DNA of 7,349 nt from an uncultured Altererythrobacter sp. (GCA_938009055.1 CALLIO010000291.1:1-7349); one strand, 5' to 3'; counted from the stretch's first letter, positions 1 through 6,922 are shown. Notes: a model not told the origin generated them from the letters alone. Translations and numbers: made by a program.

Positions 1-1380
1 GCCTGATGTGACACCAAAATCCTCAAGCGCCGCAATCGCGTCGGCAGGTCCATCGCAATGGGCGAAGCTAGGGGGAATGCCAAGCGAGCTGACTGCCCCT
101 TTCCCCAATTCCAACGCCAGCGGAGCCATTTCTTCGCCAACAAGTATTGCGTGGTCGATTTTTGCTTCATCGAGCGGCTCGGCAAGCTGGGCATGAAACT
201 TGTCAGAAAAGTCGCCTAGCTCCTTCATCGAGCCGAGAATGGCAATCTTGCGCGTAGCCGGTGTCTGCCCCAATTGGCGCAATGTTGCGCGCATGCTTGC
301 AGGGTTGGCATTGTAGCTCTCGTCAATCATCAAGGCTTTGCCACCCGGCGCGTCAATCTGTTCGCGCGCTCCGCGTCCTTTGAGCCCGCCCATTTCCGCC
401 AAAGCAAGACCGGCCGAACCCAGATCGCCGCCCGCTGCGCGAACAGCCGCCATGACGGCAAGCGAATTTGCGACCCAATGCTCGCCAGGCTCTGCAACGG
501 TATAGCAAAGCCGCCTGTCGCCCATATCTGCGGTCACGAGCGATCCGCCGCTCGCCGCGACAATTGTATCGAGCAGGCGGACATCAGCATCCTTGCTTGA
601 GCCGAAGGTCACTACATTTGCGCCGCAGGCCTTGGCTGCTGCCACCAGTTGATCGCAATATTCGCTATCAGCGGGAATGACAGCCGTGCCGCCTTTGACC
701 AGCCCGCTGAAAATCTCGGCCTTCGCATCGGCAATCGCCTCCATCGAACCCAGATTTTCGATATGAGCCGGCGCAATCGTTGTAATGACTGCGACATTGG
801 GCCGCACATGCTGGGTCAGCGCCTCGATCTCGCCAGCGTGGTTCATACCCATCTCAAAAACGCCAAACTGGCTGCGCGCCGGCATTCGCGAAAGGCTGAG
901 GGGCACGCCGACATGATTATTGTAACTGCGCACGCTGCGATGCGCCATGCCGCGGCAGGCACGATCAAGGCTGGCAAAGATCGCTTCCTTAACGCCGGTT
1001 TTGCCAACCGAACCGGTCACGCCGATGCGCACAGCATCACTACGTTCGCGCGCATGATGCGCCATGGCGTGCAGCGCCTCAGTGGTATCTTTTACCAGCA
1101 CATGCGGAAAGTCCACGGGACGATCGACGATGGCGGCAACCGCGCCTTTTTCAAACGCCATCGGTACGAATTTATGGCCATCCATCGCCTCGCCCTTGAG
1201 CGCAACAAAGACATCGCCGGGCTGGACATCGCGCGAGTCCATTTCAACACCAGAGCCGCGAAATTCGTGGCTTGCTGTTCCACCGGTCACCTTGGCCAAT
1301 TCGGCGCTATCCCACAGGTCAAGCGGCATCGCATCGCGCGGATCAAGCGGCCAATTCTTCAAGAATGCAGGTCTATTCAT
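1..1380 (-). CDS. murF: UDP-N-acetylmuramoyl-tripeptide--D-alanyl-D-alanine ligase MurF (C-terminus cut by window edge)
   Basis: Cytoplasmic Mur ligase that uses ATP to join D-Ala-D-Ala to UDP-MurNAc-tripeptide, the last peptide-forming step of the peptidoglycan precursor. 460 residues are visible without a stop or frameshift. The substrate-binding N-terminal domain carries SRDVQPGDVFVALKGE (49-64). The central ATPase domain has the P-loop GVTGSVGKTG (120-129, Lys127), YNNHVGVPLSL (153-163), EMGMNHAGEI (176-185) and the HWVAN segment (301-305). KGRG (334-337) and ESYNANPASM (354-363) are also MurF signatures. The P-loop reads GKTG where many MurFs have GKTT. MurF is usually about 450-490 residues, so probably only the last few dozen are missing (inference). 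The ATG directly follows the murE TAG and has AGGAGG 8 nt upstream, which fixes the start. A later ATG at codon 18 lacks such support. Expected next gene off the edge: mraY. Confidence 0.96.
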   Translation of the reverse strand, partial: MNRPAFLKNWPLDPRDAMPLDLWDSAELAKVTGGTASHEFRGSGVEMDSRDVQPGDVFVALKGEAMDGHKFVPMAFEKGAVAAIVDRPVDFPHVLVKDTTEALHAMAHHARERSDAVRIGVTGSVGKTGVKEAIFASLDRACRGMAHRSVRSYNNHVGVPLSLSRMPARSQFGVFEMGMNHAGEIEALTQHVRPNVAVITTIAPAHIENLGSMEAIADAKAEIFSGLVKGGTAVIPADSEYCDQLVAAAKACGANVVTFGSSKDADVRLLDTIVAASGGSLVTADMGDRRLCYTVAEPGEHWVANSLAVMAAVRAAGGDLGSAGLALAEMGGLKGRGAREQIDAPGGKALMIDESYNANPASMRATLRQLGQTPATRKIAILGSMKELGDFSDKFHAQLAEPLDEAKIDHAILVGEEMAPLALELGKGAVSSLGIPPSFAHCDGPADAIAALEDFGVTSG

Positions 1381-2865
1381 CTACACAGCCTCCTGCGGCG
1401 CGGCGCATTCGCGCGCCACGCTCACATCGTCAAATGGCAAGACGCGCATCGCATCGCCTGCCCCAATAATTTGCCCTTGCTCATGGCCTTTTCCGGCGAT
1501 GAGAATGATGTCCTTAGGCCCTGCCTGCTCAATGGCGGCGGCTATGGCTTGGCGGCGGTCGCCCACTTCCTGCGCACCCGGCGCATCGGCAAGGATCGCC
1601 GCACGAATGGTTGCAGGATCTTCGCCGCGCGGATTGTCGTCTGTGACAATCACAAGATCAGAGTGTGCGGCCGCTGCTGCGCCCATTGGTCCGCGCTTGC
1701 CCGCATCGCGGTCACCGCCCGCGCCGAAAACCGTGATCAGCTTTCCGCCGGCCCCAGCATCGACATGCGGTTTCAGCGCTGCAATCGCTGCTTCAAGCGC
1801 ATCGGGCGTATGGGCGTAATCGACATAGACCGGCGCGCCGCTGCGCGTAATCACCGCGCGTTCAAGCCGCCCGCGAACCGGCTGCAGGCGGCCAAGCGCA
1901 TCAAACACTTGCGGCGCCTTCGCACCGGTCGCCAGCGCAAGGCCAGCAGCGGTCAGCGCATTGGCAGCCTGATAAGCACCGATGAGCGGCAAATTTACAG
2001 TGCGGGTCACATTATCATGGATGATTTCCAGCGTTTGTCCCAATTGGGTCGGAGTATGGGCGGCGAGGCGGAGGGGATCGCCTCGCTCGCCCACTGTGAA
2101 CATGCGCAATTTGCGTTGCTGCGCATGCTCGATGGCACGCCGGGTCCACTCGCTATCGTCCCCGCCGTCCCAGATAATCGCTGCTGAGTCCGTTTGCACA
2201 ACCTCGTCGAACAAACGCATCTTGGCTAGAAAATACTCCTCCATATCGGCGTGATAATCGAGATGATCGCGGCTGAGATTGGTGAAGGCAGCCGCCGCTA
2301 CGGGCAGGCCTTCATTGCGAAATTGCGAGAGGCCGTGGCTTGAAGCCTCATAGGCGACATGGGTCACGCCCTCGCGCGCTAAACCGCTCATATTAGACAG
2401 AAAAGTCACAATGTCGGGCGTTGTGAGCCCGGTTGAAACGCTCTCATCCGAGGTTGTGACCCCCAAAGTGCCAATCGAAGCTGCGCGCTCGCCGCACATG
2501 CGCCAGATCTGGCGGGTCATCTCCGCAGTGGAGGTTTTTCCATTGGTGCCAGTGACGGCAACGATCGTCGGCGGTACGGGTGAAAAGAATTGCGCGGCCA
2601 ATTGTGCAAAGCTTTGGCGGGGCTCTTCGCTGGCGATGTGGATTGCGCCTTCGACCACGGCATCAGGGCGGGTCACGATTGCAACAGCGCCGGCTGCAAT
2701 AGCATCGGGGATCACGTCTTCAGCGTTAAAGGCAGCGCCGCGAAATGCGCCGAACACGGTGCCGGGTGCAACCTTGCGATGGTCGATCGCAAAGCCTGTG
2801 ACTTGCGCGTCTGCGCCCATGGGAAGAGCGATATTTGCGCCCGCTGCCAAATCCCCCAATTGCAT
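1381..2865 (-). CDS. murE: UDP-N-acetylmuramoyl-L-alanyl-D-glutamate--2,6-diaminopimelate ligase MurE
   Basis: Cytoplasmic ATP-dependent ligase adding the third stem-peptide residue to UDP-MurNAc-L-Ala-D-Glu. At 494 residues it is full length. Visible motifs: P-loop GTNGKTST (106-113, Lys110); TTPD (148-151); the Mg-binding Glu173 in YEASSHGL; DHLDYH (200-205); Lys215 in the FLAKMRLF segment, expected to be the carbamylated lysine; DYAHTP (349-354); and GKGHE (458-462). DNPR (410-413) is the signature of enzymes selecting meso-diaminopimelate rather than lysine, fitting a Gram-negative. Start choice: a TTG at 2868-2866 is also in frame, but the next codon is ATG (2865-2863), 6 nt after AGGGAG, whereas the TTG would be only 3 nt from it. 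With the ATG, the ftsI TGA and the murE ATG share one base (TGATG). The TAG stop abuts the murF ATG in the same frame. Confidence 0.97.
   Translation of the reverse strand: MQLGDLAAGANIALPMGADAQVTGFAIDHRKVAPGTVFGAFRGAAFNAEDVIPDAIAAGAVAIVTRPDAVVEGAIHIASEEPRQSFAQLAAQFFSPVPPTIVAVTGTNGKTSTAEMTRQIWRMCGERAASIGTLGVTTSDESVSTGLTTPDIVTFLSNMSGLAREGVTHVAYEASSHGLSQFRNEGLPVAAAAFTNLSRDHLDYHADMEEYFLAKMRLFDEVVQTDSAAIIWDGGDDSEWTRRAIEHAQQRKLRMFTVGERGDPLRLAAHTPTQLGQTLEIIHDNVTRTVNLPLIGAYQAANALTAAGLALATGAKAPQVFDALGRLQPVRGRLERAVITRSGAPVYVDYAHTPDALEAAIAALKPHVDAGAGGKLITVFGAGGDRDAGKRGPMGAAAAAHSDLVIVTDDNPRGEDPATIRAAILADAPGAQEVGDRRQAIAAAIEQAGPKDIILIAGKGHEQGQIIGAGDAMRVLPFDDVSVARECAAPQEAV
1389..1394 (-). promoter_or_regulatory. 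Shine-Dalgarno of murF
   Basis: A perfect AGGAGG lies inside the last codons of murE, 8 nt before the murF ATG at 1380-1378. It is the strongest ribosome binding site in the window. It supports independent initiation of murF even though murE ends immediately before it in the same frame. Confidence 0.85.
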
Positions 2866-4583
2866 CAATAGCTCCCTGTGATGAGAGACTTGAGGTCGGA
2901 GATATCAACGTCGCGCGTTTCATCAGGGCGGACGCCCAGAACCGGCCCGACGCGCGGGATCAAACGGCCCACAATCGGCGCAGCATTCCAGGCAGCCGTG
3001 CGCTGGTAAGAACTTGCCAGCGTGCCGCGCGGCTCATCGAGCATGGCGACCACCACATAGCGCGGCTTATCCATTGGGAAGGCTGCAGCAAAGGTCGAGA
3101 CGAGCGAAGTTTCGCGGTAGCCGCCTTTGGATGGCTTCTCAGCCGATCCGGTCTTGCCGCCAACTCGAAAGCCGGGCGCATTCGCGTTTTTGCCGGTGCC
3201 ATAGATCGCGATCATCCGCATCAACTGGCGCATTTGCGAGGAGGTTGAGGCCTTAAACACGCGCCGCCCCTCAGGCGCCTCGCCCTCTTCCAGCTTGCGC
3301 AAAGTTGCAGGGCGCCAGATCCCGCCATTGACCATCGTGGCATAGGCAGAGGCGAGGTGAAGCGGCGTCACTGCAATACCGTGGCCATAACCAACGGTCA
3401 TATTGGTCAGCTTTGACCAATTGTCGCCCGGCCAGATCGGATAGCCCTTTGCCGGCAATTCGATATGCGGGCGCTGGCTCATACCCAGATCAATCATGGT
3501 CTGGCGCATGCGTTCAGGGCCAAGCTCATTGGCTACGCGCATCGTGACCGTGTTCGATGAATAGGCCAGCGCTTGGGGAATGTTGAGCGTTGCCCCCTTA
3601 TAAGGGCTATCGCTGCGCTCAATCGTGCCAACGCGCACTGTTCGCGCATTCCACGGCTCGCCCAGATCGCGGATAACACCGGCATCAATTGCAGCGGCGA
3701 CAGTAAGCGGCTTGAAGGTGGAGCCAAGCTCGTAAACCTGATTGGTCACGCGGTTGAACATCCGGCTCTGCCCTTCGGCATCAATCCGGTTGGGATCGAA
3801 TTCGGGGAGCGAGGCCAGCGCCATCACCTCACCAGTATCCACATCGAGAATAATACCTGCCGCGCCTTTGGCATCGACCAGCTTCATGCCGCGGCGTAGC
3901 TCATCTTCCAAAGCGCCCTGCGCGCGCACATCAATCGACAGCGGAACCGGCTCGCCGCGTAAGGACGGATCGAGCAATTGCTCATCGAGCACCCGCTCCA
4001 TTCCAACGCGCCCATGCCCGTCAGCGGCAACATAGCCCAGAATGTGGGCAGCCATCGAACCTTGCGGATAATGCCGGTCATTCTCGCGCGGCATTTCCAA
4101 AGCAATCTCGCCCAGCTCGTGCACGGCGTTCGCCTCTTCGGGAAGCACGCGGCGGCGGATATAGCCTGCTTTGCCCGAGGCAAGCTGCGTTGCCACCCTA
4201 CCTTCGTTCAAGGTGGGGAAAATCGCTTTGAGTTCCCGCGCCACATTCTGCGCAGATTTCACCAGCGGCGCGCCGCCATCGCCCAGCGCCTTGGGATTGA
4301 ACCACAAGGCATAGGCAGGATAGACCCGCGCCAGCGGCTGACCATTGCGATCGGTAATTTCGCCGCGTTCGGGCAGCAAAGCCTCTTCAAGCGAGGTGCG
4401 CGAGACGCCCGTATCCGACAGACCAAATGAGATCACGCGCAAAAGCGCGATCATCGCCACCAGCGCAAAACCCAGTGCAACCCATAGCACGCGCCAGCGC
4501 GCTGTTGTCAGCGAGCGACGCCGGAAGGTTACCAGCTGAACCTTGCCAGCCTGGATCGCAGTGCTGGCGGTCAGTGTGTTCAT
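2865..4583 (-). CDS. ftsI: Septal peptidoglycan D,D-transpeptidase FtsI (PBP3)
   Basis: Class B penicillin-binding protein that crosslinks peptidoglycan at the septum in complex with FtsW and FtsQLB. 572 residues, close to the 588 of E. coli FtsI. A basic cytoplasmic N-terminus (about 1-31) is followed by one membrane segment (about 32-54). The periplasmic pedestal domain opens with ERGEITDRNG (72-81) and contains HYPQGSMAAHILGYV (171-185). The transpeptidase domain has all three catalytic motifs: SxxK at Ser288-Thr-Phe-Lys291, SxN at Ser342-Ser-Asn344, and KTG at 477-479. No PASTA repeats follow, as usual for Gram-negative FtsI. The ATG overlaps the ftsL TGA (ATGA, 4 bases) and the TGA shares one base with murE, so translational coupling is likely. 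RodA-partner PBP2 is the main alternative, but the position after ftsL settles it. Confidence 0.97.
   Translation of the reverse strand: MNTLTASTAIQAGKVQLVTFRRRSLTTARWRVLWVALGFALVAMIALLRVISFGLSDTGVSRTSLEEALLPERGEITDRNGQPLARVYPAYALWFNPKALGDGGAPLVKSAQNVARELKAIFPTLNEGRVATQLASGKAGYIRRRVLPEEANAVHELGEIALEMPRENDRHYPQGSMAAHILGYVAADGHGRVGMERVLDEQLLDPSLRGEPVPLSIDVRAQGALEDELRRGMKLVDAKGAAGIILDVDTGEVMALASLPEFDPNRIDAEGQSRMFNRVTNQVYELGSTFKPLTVAAAIDAGVIRDLGEPWNARTVRVGTIERSDSPYKGATLNIPQALAYSSNTVTMRVANELGPERMRQTMIDLGMSQRPHIELPAKGYPIWPGDNWSKLTNMTVGYGHGIAVTPLHLASAYATMVNGGIWRPATLRKLEEGEAPEGRRVFKASTSSQMRQLMRMIAIYGTGKNANAPGFRVGGKTGSAEKPSKGGYRETSLVSTFAAAFPMDKPRYVVVAMLDEPRGTLASSYQRTAAWNAAPIVGRLIPRVGPVLGVRPDETRDVDISDLKSLITGSY
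2872..2877 (-). promoter_or_regulatory. Shine-Dalgarno of murE
   Basis: AGGGAG within the last codons of ftsI, 6 nt before the ATG at 2865-2863. The spacing favours this ATG over the in-frame TTG one codon upstream. Confidence 0.6.
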
Positions 4584-5122
4584 TCACCCGACCCTGATGC
4601 TGCGGCGGCGCGCGCCTCTCTGACGGGCGAGGCGTTGGAGAGGAACTCGCCAAAGCTATCGCCAAAACTTGCCTCCGCCTGTGCGCGGGCTGCCACCTCG
4701 AGCGTTACGGGCTTGCCAGTAATGGGCGAAACCATCGCGATATTGGGAACATCCGCCGCCCCGCCCGCAGCAAGGCTGGCAGGCATATTGCGCGCGACCC
4801 GCAAGGGAGTGGGCGCATCGGGTAGCTCGGCTGAACCCAGCGAAGCCAATTGACGTTCATTCTCAAGGTATTGATCCGCACGCGGCGCGGCATAGCCAAA
4901 TTCGACCGCATTCCAATCGGCCAGTTGACGCTGGCTTGCACGGGTCTGAAATTCGGTTTCGAGCATCGAGGCTTCACGCTCCAATGCGATGATCTTGCGC
5001 TCTGCCAATTGCACTTCGGAACGCACGGCATGCGTCTGGAAGCTGAGGGCGAGGAACAGCGCAAAACAGACGGCCAACAAGGCAAGCCATCCGAATTGGC
5101 GAAGGCGGGATTTGAGGATCAT
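4580..5122 (-). CDS. ftsL: Cell division protein FtsL (long alphaproteobacterial form)
   Basis: Small bitopic divisome protein that works with FtsB and FtsQ to activate FtsWI. Sequence identity among FtsL proteins is low, so the call rests on topology and position between rsmH and ftsI. A short basic cytoplasmic N-terminus (1-9) precedes a membrane segment (about 10-29). A charged heptad-like region follows (about 36-66, with LAERKIIALEREASMLETEF at 39-58), expected to be the coiled coil pairing with FtsB. At 180 residues it is much longer than E. coli FtsL (121). The extra part beyond about residue 100 is Ala/Pro-rich and looks disordered, apart from an ordered-looking IAMVSPITGKPVTLEV segment (128-143). 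The ATG overlaps the rsmH TGA (ATGA) and has GGAGG 4 nt upstream (5127-5131). Confidence 0.88.
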   Translation of the reverse strand: MILKSRLRQFGWLALLAVCFALFLALSFQTHAVRSEVQLAERKIIALEREASMLETEFQTRASQRQLADWNAVEFGYAAPRADQYLENERQLASLGSAELPDAPTPLRVARNMPASLAAGGAADVPNIAMVSPITGKPVTLEVAARAQAEASFGDSFGEFLSNASPVREARAAAASGSGE

Positions 5123-6081
5123 GCGGCCTCCAATTGCGCCGGATCACGCGGCGCTGCGTCTGTGCGCACGGCGTGGCGCAGGGTGGATGAACGCGCACGA
5201 GGGTTGCGCGCGATTTCAGCGTCCGAGGGACGGATCGCTTTGGAAAGCTTGGCAAAGGTGGGCGTAGGGCCAGGCACTTCGCCGGGAAGGTGGCGCGAAA
5301 TGGCACGTCCGGCGCCCGAAGCTTCCTTCAGGAAACGCTTCACGATCCGGTCTTCAAGACTGTGAAAGCTGACAACGGCGAGCACGCCGCCTTCGCGTAG
5401 CAAGGCTTCTGCCGCCATGAGACCAGCGCGCAATTCGCCCAGCTCGTCATTCACATGGATGCGAACGGCCTGAAAGCTGCGAGTCGCAGGATCTTTTTTG
5501 TCATGCGGCTTGTATCCAAGCGCCTTGCGCACAACGCGGGCGAGATCGCCTGTCGTGACCAATGGTCTTGCCGCAACAATAGCGCGCGCGACGCGGCGCG
5601 ACTGGCGCTCCTCGCCATAATGATAGAGCACGTCAGCGATCTGGTCTGCATCCGCCGTGTTGAGGAAATCAGCTGCGCTTTCGCCTTGCTGGCTCATCCG
5701 CATGTCGAGCGGACCATCTTGCTGAAAGGAAAAGCCACGCTCGCCCTGATCGAGCTGCATGGAAGACACGCCAATATCCATCACCACAGCGTCAACTTGC
5801 GGAACGCCAATGCGGGAAAGCTCCTCGCGCATGTGCGAGAATTGATGCGCGTGAAGACTAAGCTTGCCATCCCAGCGCGCAACATTGGCCGCGCCATCGC
5901 GGATCGCATCCGGATCGCGGTCAAAGGCATAAACGCGCGCGCCGCGCTCTAACAATGCGTGCGAATAGCCACCCCAACCATAAGTGGCATCGACGACCAT
6001 CATGCCATCGCGCGGCTGGATTGCGGCAACGACCTCATCAAGAAGTACGGGAATATGCGGTTGAGCGGGCTGCTGGGTCAC
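5119..6081 (-). CDS. rsmH: 16S rRNA (cytosine(1402)-N(4))-methyltransferase RsmH (MraW)
   Basis: SAM-dependent methyltransferase that N4-methylates C1402 of 16S rRNA in the decoding centre of the 30S subunit. 320 residues, normal for the family. Motifs: HIPVLLDEV (9-17) at the conserved N-terminus; the SAM-binding loop DATYGWGGYSHALL (31-44), where many homologues have GGGG or GRGG in place of GWGG; AFDRDPDAI (52-60); MDIGVSSMQLD (101-111); GFSFQQDGPLDMRM (116-129); TRSFQAVRIHVNDEL (200-214); SFHSLEDRIVK (238-248); and NPRARSSTLR (293-302). The start is GTG at 6081-6079, overlapping the mraZ TGA as GTGA. It places HIPVLLDEV at the usual distance from the N-terminus. No strong Shine-Dalgarno precedes it, only a run of six Gs at 6090-6095, so initiation probably depends on coupling to mraZ translation. 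Confidence 0.97.
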   Translation of the reverse strand: MTQQPAQPHIPVLLDEVVAAIQPRDGMMVVDATYGWGGYSHALLERGARVYAFDRDPDAIRDGAANVARWDGKLSLHAHQFSHMREELSRIGVPQVDAVVMDIGVSSMQLDQGERGFSFQQDGPLDMRMSQQGESAADFLNTADADQIADVLYHYGEERQSRRVARAIVAARPLVTTGDLARVVRKALGYKPHDKKDPATRSFQAVRIHVNDELGELRAGLMAAEALLREGGVLAVVSFHSLEDRIVKRFLKEASGAGRAISRHLPGEVPGPTPTFAKLSKAIRPSDAEIARNPRARSSTLRHAVRTDAAPRDPAQLEAA

Positions 6082-6593
6082 TTCTTGCGCCCCCCGCTTT
6101 TGGCCCCGCTTTTGGCTTTCGCCGCCGCTTCACTCAAAAGGTTATGACAGGCGGCCTGCGCACTTTCCCATTGCTCGCCCATTCCATCAAGCTCGCTCGG
6201 GTTCCAAATCGTAAAGAAGCGGCCGCCACCGTGGAAATAAAGCCCGTCGTCAACATTGGCGAGACTGCGCAAATGATCGGGCATCACAAAGCGCCCGCTG
6301 TCATCAAAGGGAACTTCGACAAAGCCGAACAATTGCATCGCGCGCATATCGCGGTCGAAATCTTGGTCGCGGGCAAGCGCGCGATCTTCTTCGCGGTCAA
6401 GCTGCGCTTCAAGCTCTGCCTTGCGCGACAGACCAAAGCCCATCAGGCAATTCCAGCGGTCGTGCTTGGCAAGGCACAGCACGCGCCCCTCGCTCGACTC
6501 TTTCACAGCTTTGCGAAAGAGCGGCGGAAGCACAAACCGACCCTTATCGCCCGCTGGCGAATAGGCCTGTCCGCTGAAACCTCCAAACGACAC
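6078..6593 (-). CDS. mraZ: Transcriptional regulator MraZ
   Basis: DNA-binding regulator encoded first in the dcw cluster. In E. coli it represses its own operon by binding phased direct repeats upstream of mraZ. 171 residues, a little longer than the 152 of E. coli. Two AbrB/MazE-like half-domains are visible through their signatures DKGRFVLP (16-23) and DDSGRFVMP (97-105). The C-terminal tail from about 157 is basic (Lys, Ala, Ser, Gly) and contains a 12-bp tandem duplication. The start is GTG at 6593-6591. An in-frame TAA lies directly before it, so no longer protein is possible, and GGAG sits 6 nt upstream. About 360 bp of non-coding sequence precede it, containing promoter and operator candidates. 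It overlaps rsmH by GTGA. Confidence 0.95.
   Translation of the reverse strand: MSFGGFSGQAYSPAGDKGRFVLPPLFRKAVKESSEGRVLCLAKHDRWNCLMGFGLSRKAELEAQLDREEDRALARDQDFDRDMRAMQLFGFVEVPFDDSGRFVMPDHLRSLANVDDGLYFHGGGRFFTIWNPSELDGMGEQWESAQAACHNLLSEAAAKAKSGAKSGGRKK
6092..6115 (-). repeat. Perfect 12-bp tandem duplication in the mraZ tail
   Basis: The plus strand carries CCCCGCTTTTGG twice in direct contact (6092-6103 and 6104-6115). The unit is in register with codons and encodes two copies of Ala-Lys-Ser-Gly at residues 160-167 of MraZ. A further G run follows at 6090-6091, directly upstream of the rsmH start. Confidence 0.9.
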
Positions 6594-6597
6594 TTAA

Positions 6598-6603
6598 CTC
6601 TCC
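6598..6603 (-). promoter_or_regulatory. Shine-Dalgarno of mraZ
   Basis: GGAGAG, with GGAG 6 nt before the GTG at 6593-6591. An in-frame TAA falls between them, so this site and the GTG together fix the mraZ start. Confidence 0.7.
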
Positions 6604-6658
6604 AACCCCAGCCCAAAAGGCCGCTTCCCCAATTCGCCATCACTTCATCGCCGCCAAC

Positions 6659-6685
6659 TGCGCACAGGCGCAGGCAGCTTGCGCC
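6659..6685 (-). other. Two mutually exclusive small stems in the mraZ leader
   Basis: Read on the minus strand, GGCGCA (6685-6680) can pair with TGCGCC (6672-6667) across a 7-nt loop. The same TGCGC part (6672-6668) can instead pair with GCGCA (6663-6659) across a 4-nt loop. Both stems are perfect but short (6 and 5 bp). In GC-rich DNA this could be chance. No U-tract follows, so a classical attenuator is not shown. Confidence 0.3.
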
Positions 6686-6741
6686 GCCAAATTCGACGCA
6701 CAGCACGACGATGCATGTCTGATGGAGGATGGACATATCGC

Positions 6742-6788
6742 GGAGAGAACGGGGATGGAAGGGCATTTTGCGGGAAAACACGGGAAAA
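6742..6788 (+). promoter_or_regulatory. Candidate MraZ operator: G-runs at 10-bp spacing
   Basis: On the plus strand, G-runs recur at 10-bp intervals: GG at 6742, GGGG at 6751, GGG at 6761, CGGGAAAA at 6771 and CGGGAAAA at 6781. The last two are perfect copies of an 8-mer, and conservation decays towards mraZ. Known MraZ operators in other bacteria are three or four direct repeats with a G-run core (TGGG in E. coli) at about 10-bp spacing, so number and phasing fit. The core here is CGGGAAAA rather than TGGGN, and the ladder reads on the strand opposite to mraZ. It sits about 180 bp before the mraZ start, just downstream of the promoter candidate, a position suited to repression. The function is an inference. 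Confidence 0.5.
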
Positions 6789-6794
6789 GATGTT

Positions 6795-6800
6795 ACTATA
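6795..6800 (-). promoter_or_regulatory. Candidate -10 element of the dcw promoter
   Basis: TATAGT lies in the most AT-rich block of the window (about 6789-6826) and is oriented towards mraZ. I see no good -35 hexamer at 16-18 nt; AGAAAA at 6823-6818 is the occupant at 17 nt. If used, the transcript would start near 6788, inside the repeat array, giving a leader of roughly 195 nt. A TAAAAT a few bases upstream (6809-6804) is an alternative. Confidence 0.35.
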
Positions 6801-6922
6801 TTGATTTTATGTGATAATTTTCTTCACGCCATCGGCTGCCAAACGCTGAATGATCCTAGGGTTCGTCCCTAATTCGCTGAAAATGGGTGCAAAAATGCTG
6901 CGGAGTCGGGCGATCACGCATG

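Noticed and set aside
123..129. Nothing in the murF, murE, ftsI or rsmH regions suggested frameshift, insertion or a mobile element
   Set aside because: All frames are intact from start to stop or window edge, with all catalytic motifs present, so there is no case for a pseudogene or foreign insertion in the operon.
649..2187. 512-codon open frame on the plus strand, antisense to murF and murE
   Set aside because: It mirrors the codon structure of two well-identified genes on the minus strand. The translation is rich in Arg, His, Ala and Cys without any recognisable motif, which is typical of antisense shadows in GC-rich DNA.
2866..2868. TTG one codon before the murE ATG as the murE start
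   Set aside because: It lies only 3 nt from the AGGGAG site, while the ATG lies at a normal 6 nt.
6605..6631. TGGG repeats directly before mraZ on the coding strand, resembling E. coli MraZ boxes
   Set aside because: Copies at 6631, 6615 and 6610 are spaced 16 and 5 bp apart, not the 10-bp phasing of MraZ operators, and they overlap the ribosome binding region.
5955..6722. 255-codon open frame on the plus strand, antisense to mraZ and the rsmH start
   Set aside because: It runs across the mraZ gene and its leader, has no ribosome binding site I can support and shows no domain pattern. A shadow of mraZ explains it.
6503..6781. Possible leader ORF of 92 codons on the minus strand starting in the mraZ upstream region
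   Set aside because: It starts at a GTG inside the G-run ladder, ends out of frame within mraZ, and has a composition unlike its neighbours. A regulatory uORF cannot be excluded but nothing supports it.
6857..6871. TAGGG/CCCTA inverted repeat with 5-nt loop as a terminator for the upstream gene
   Set aside because: The stem is only 5 bp and no U-tract follows on either strand.
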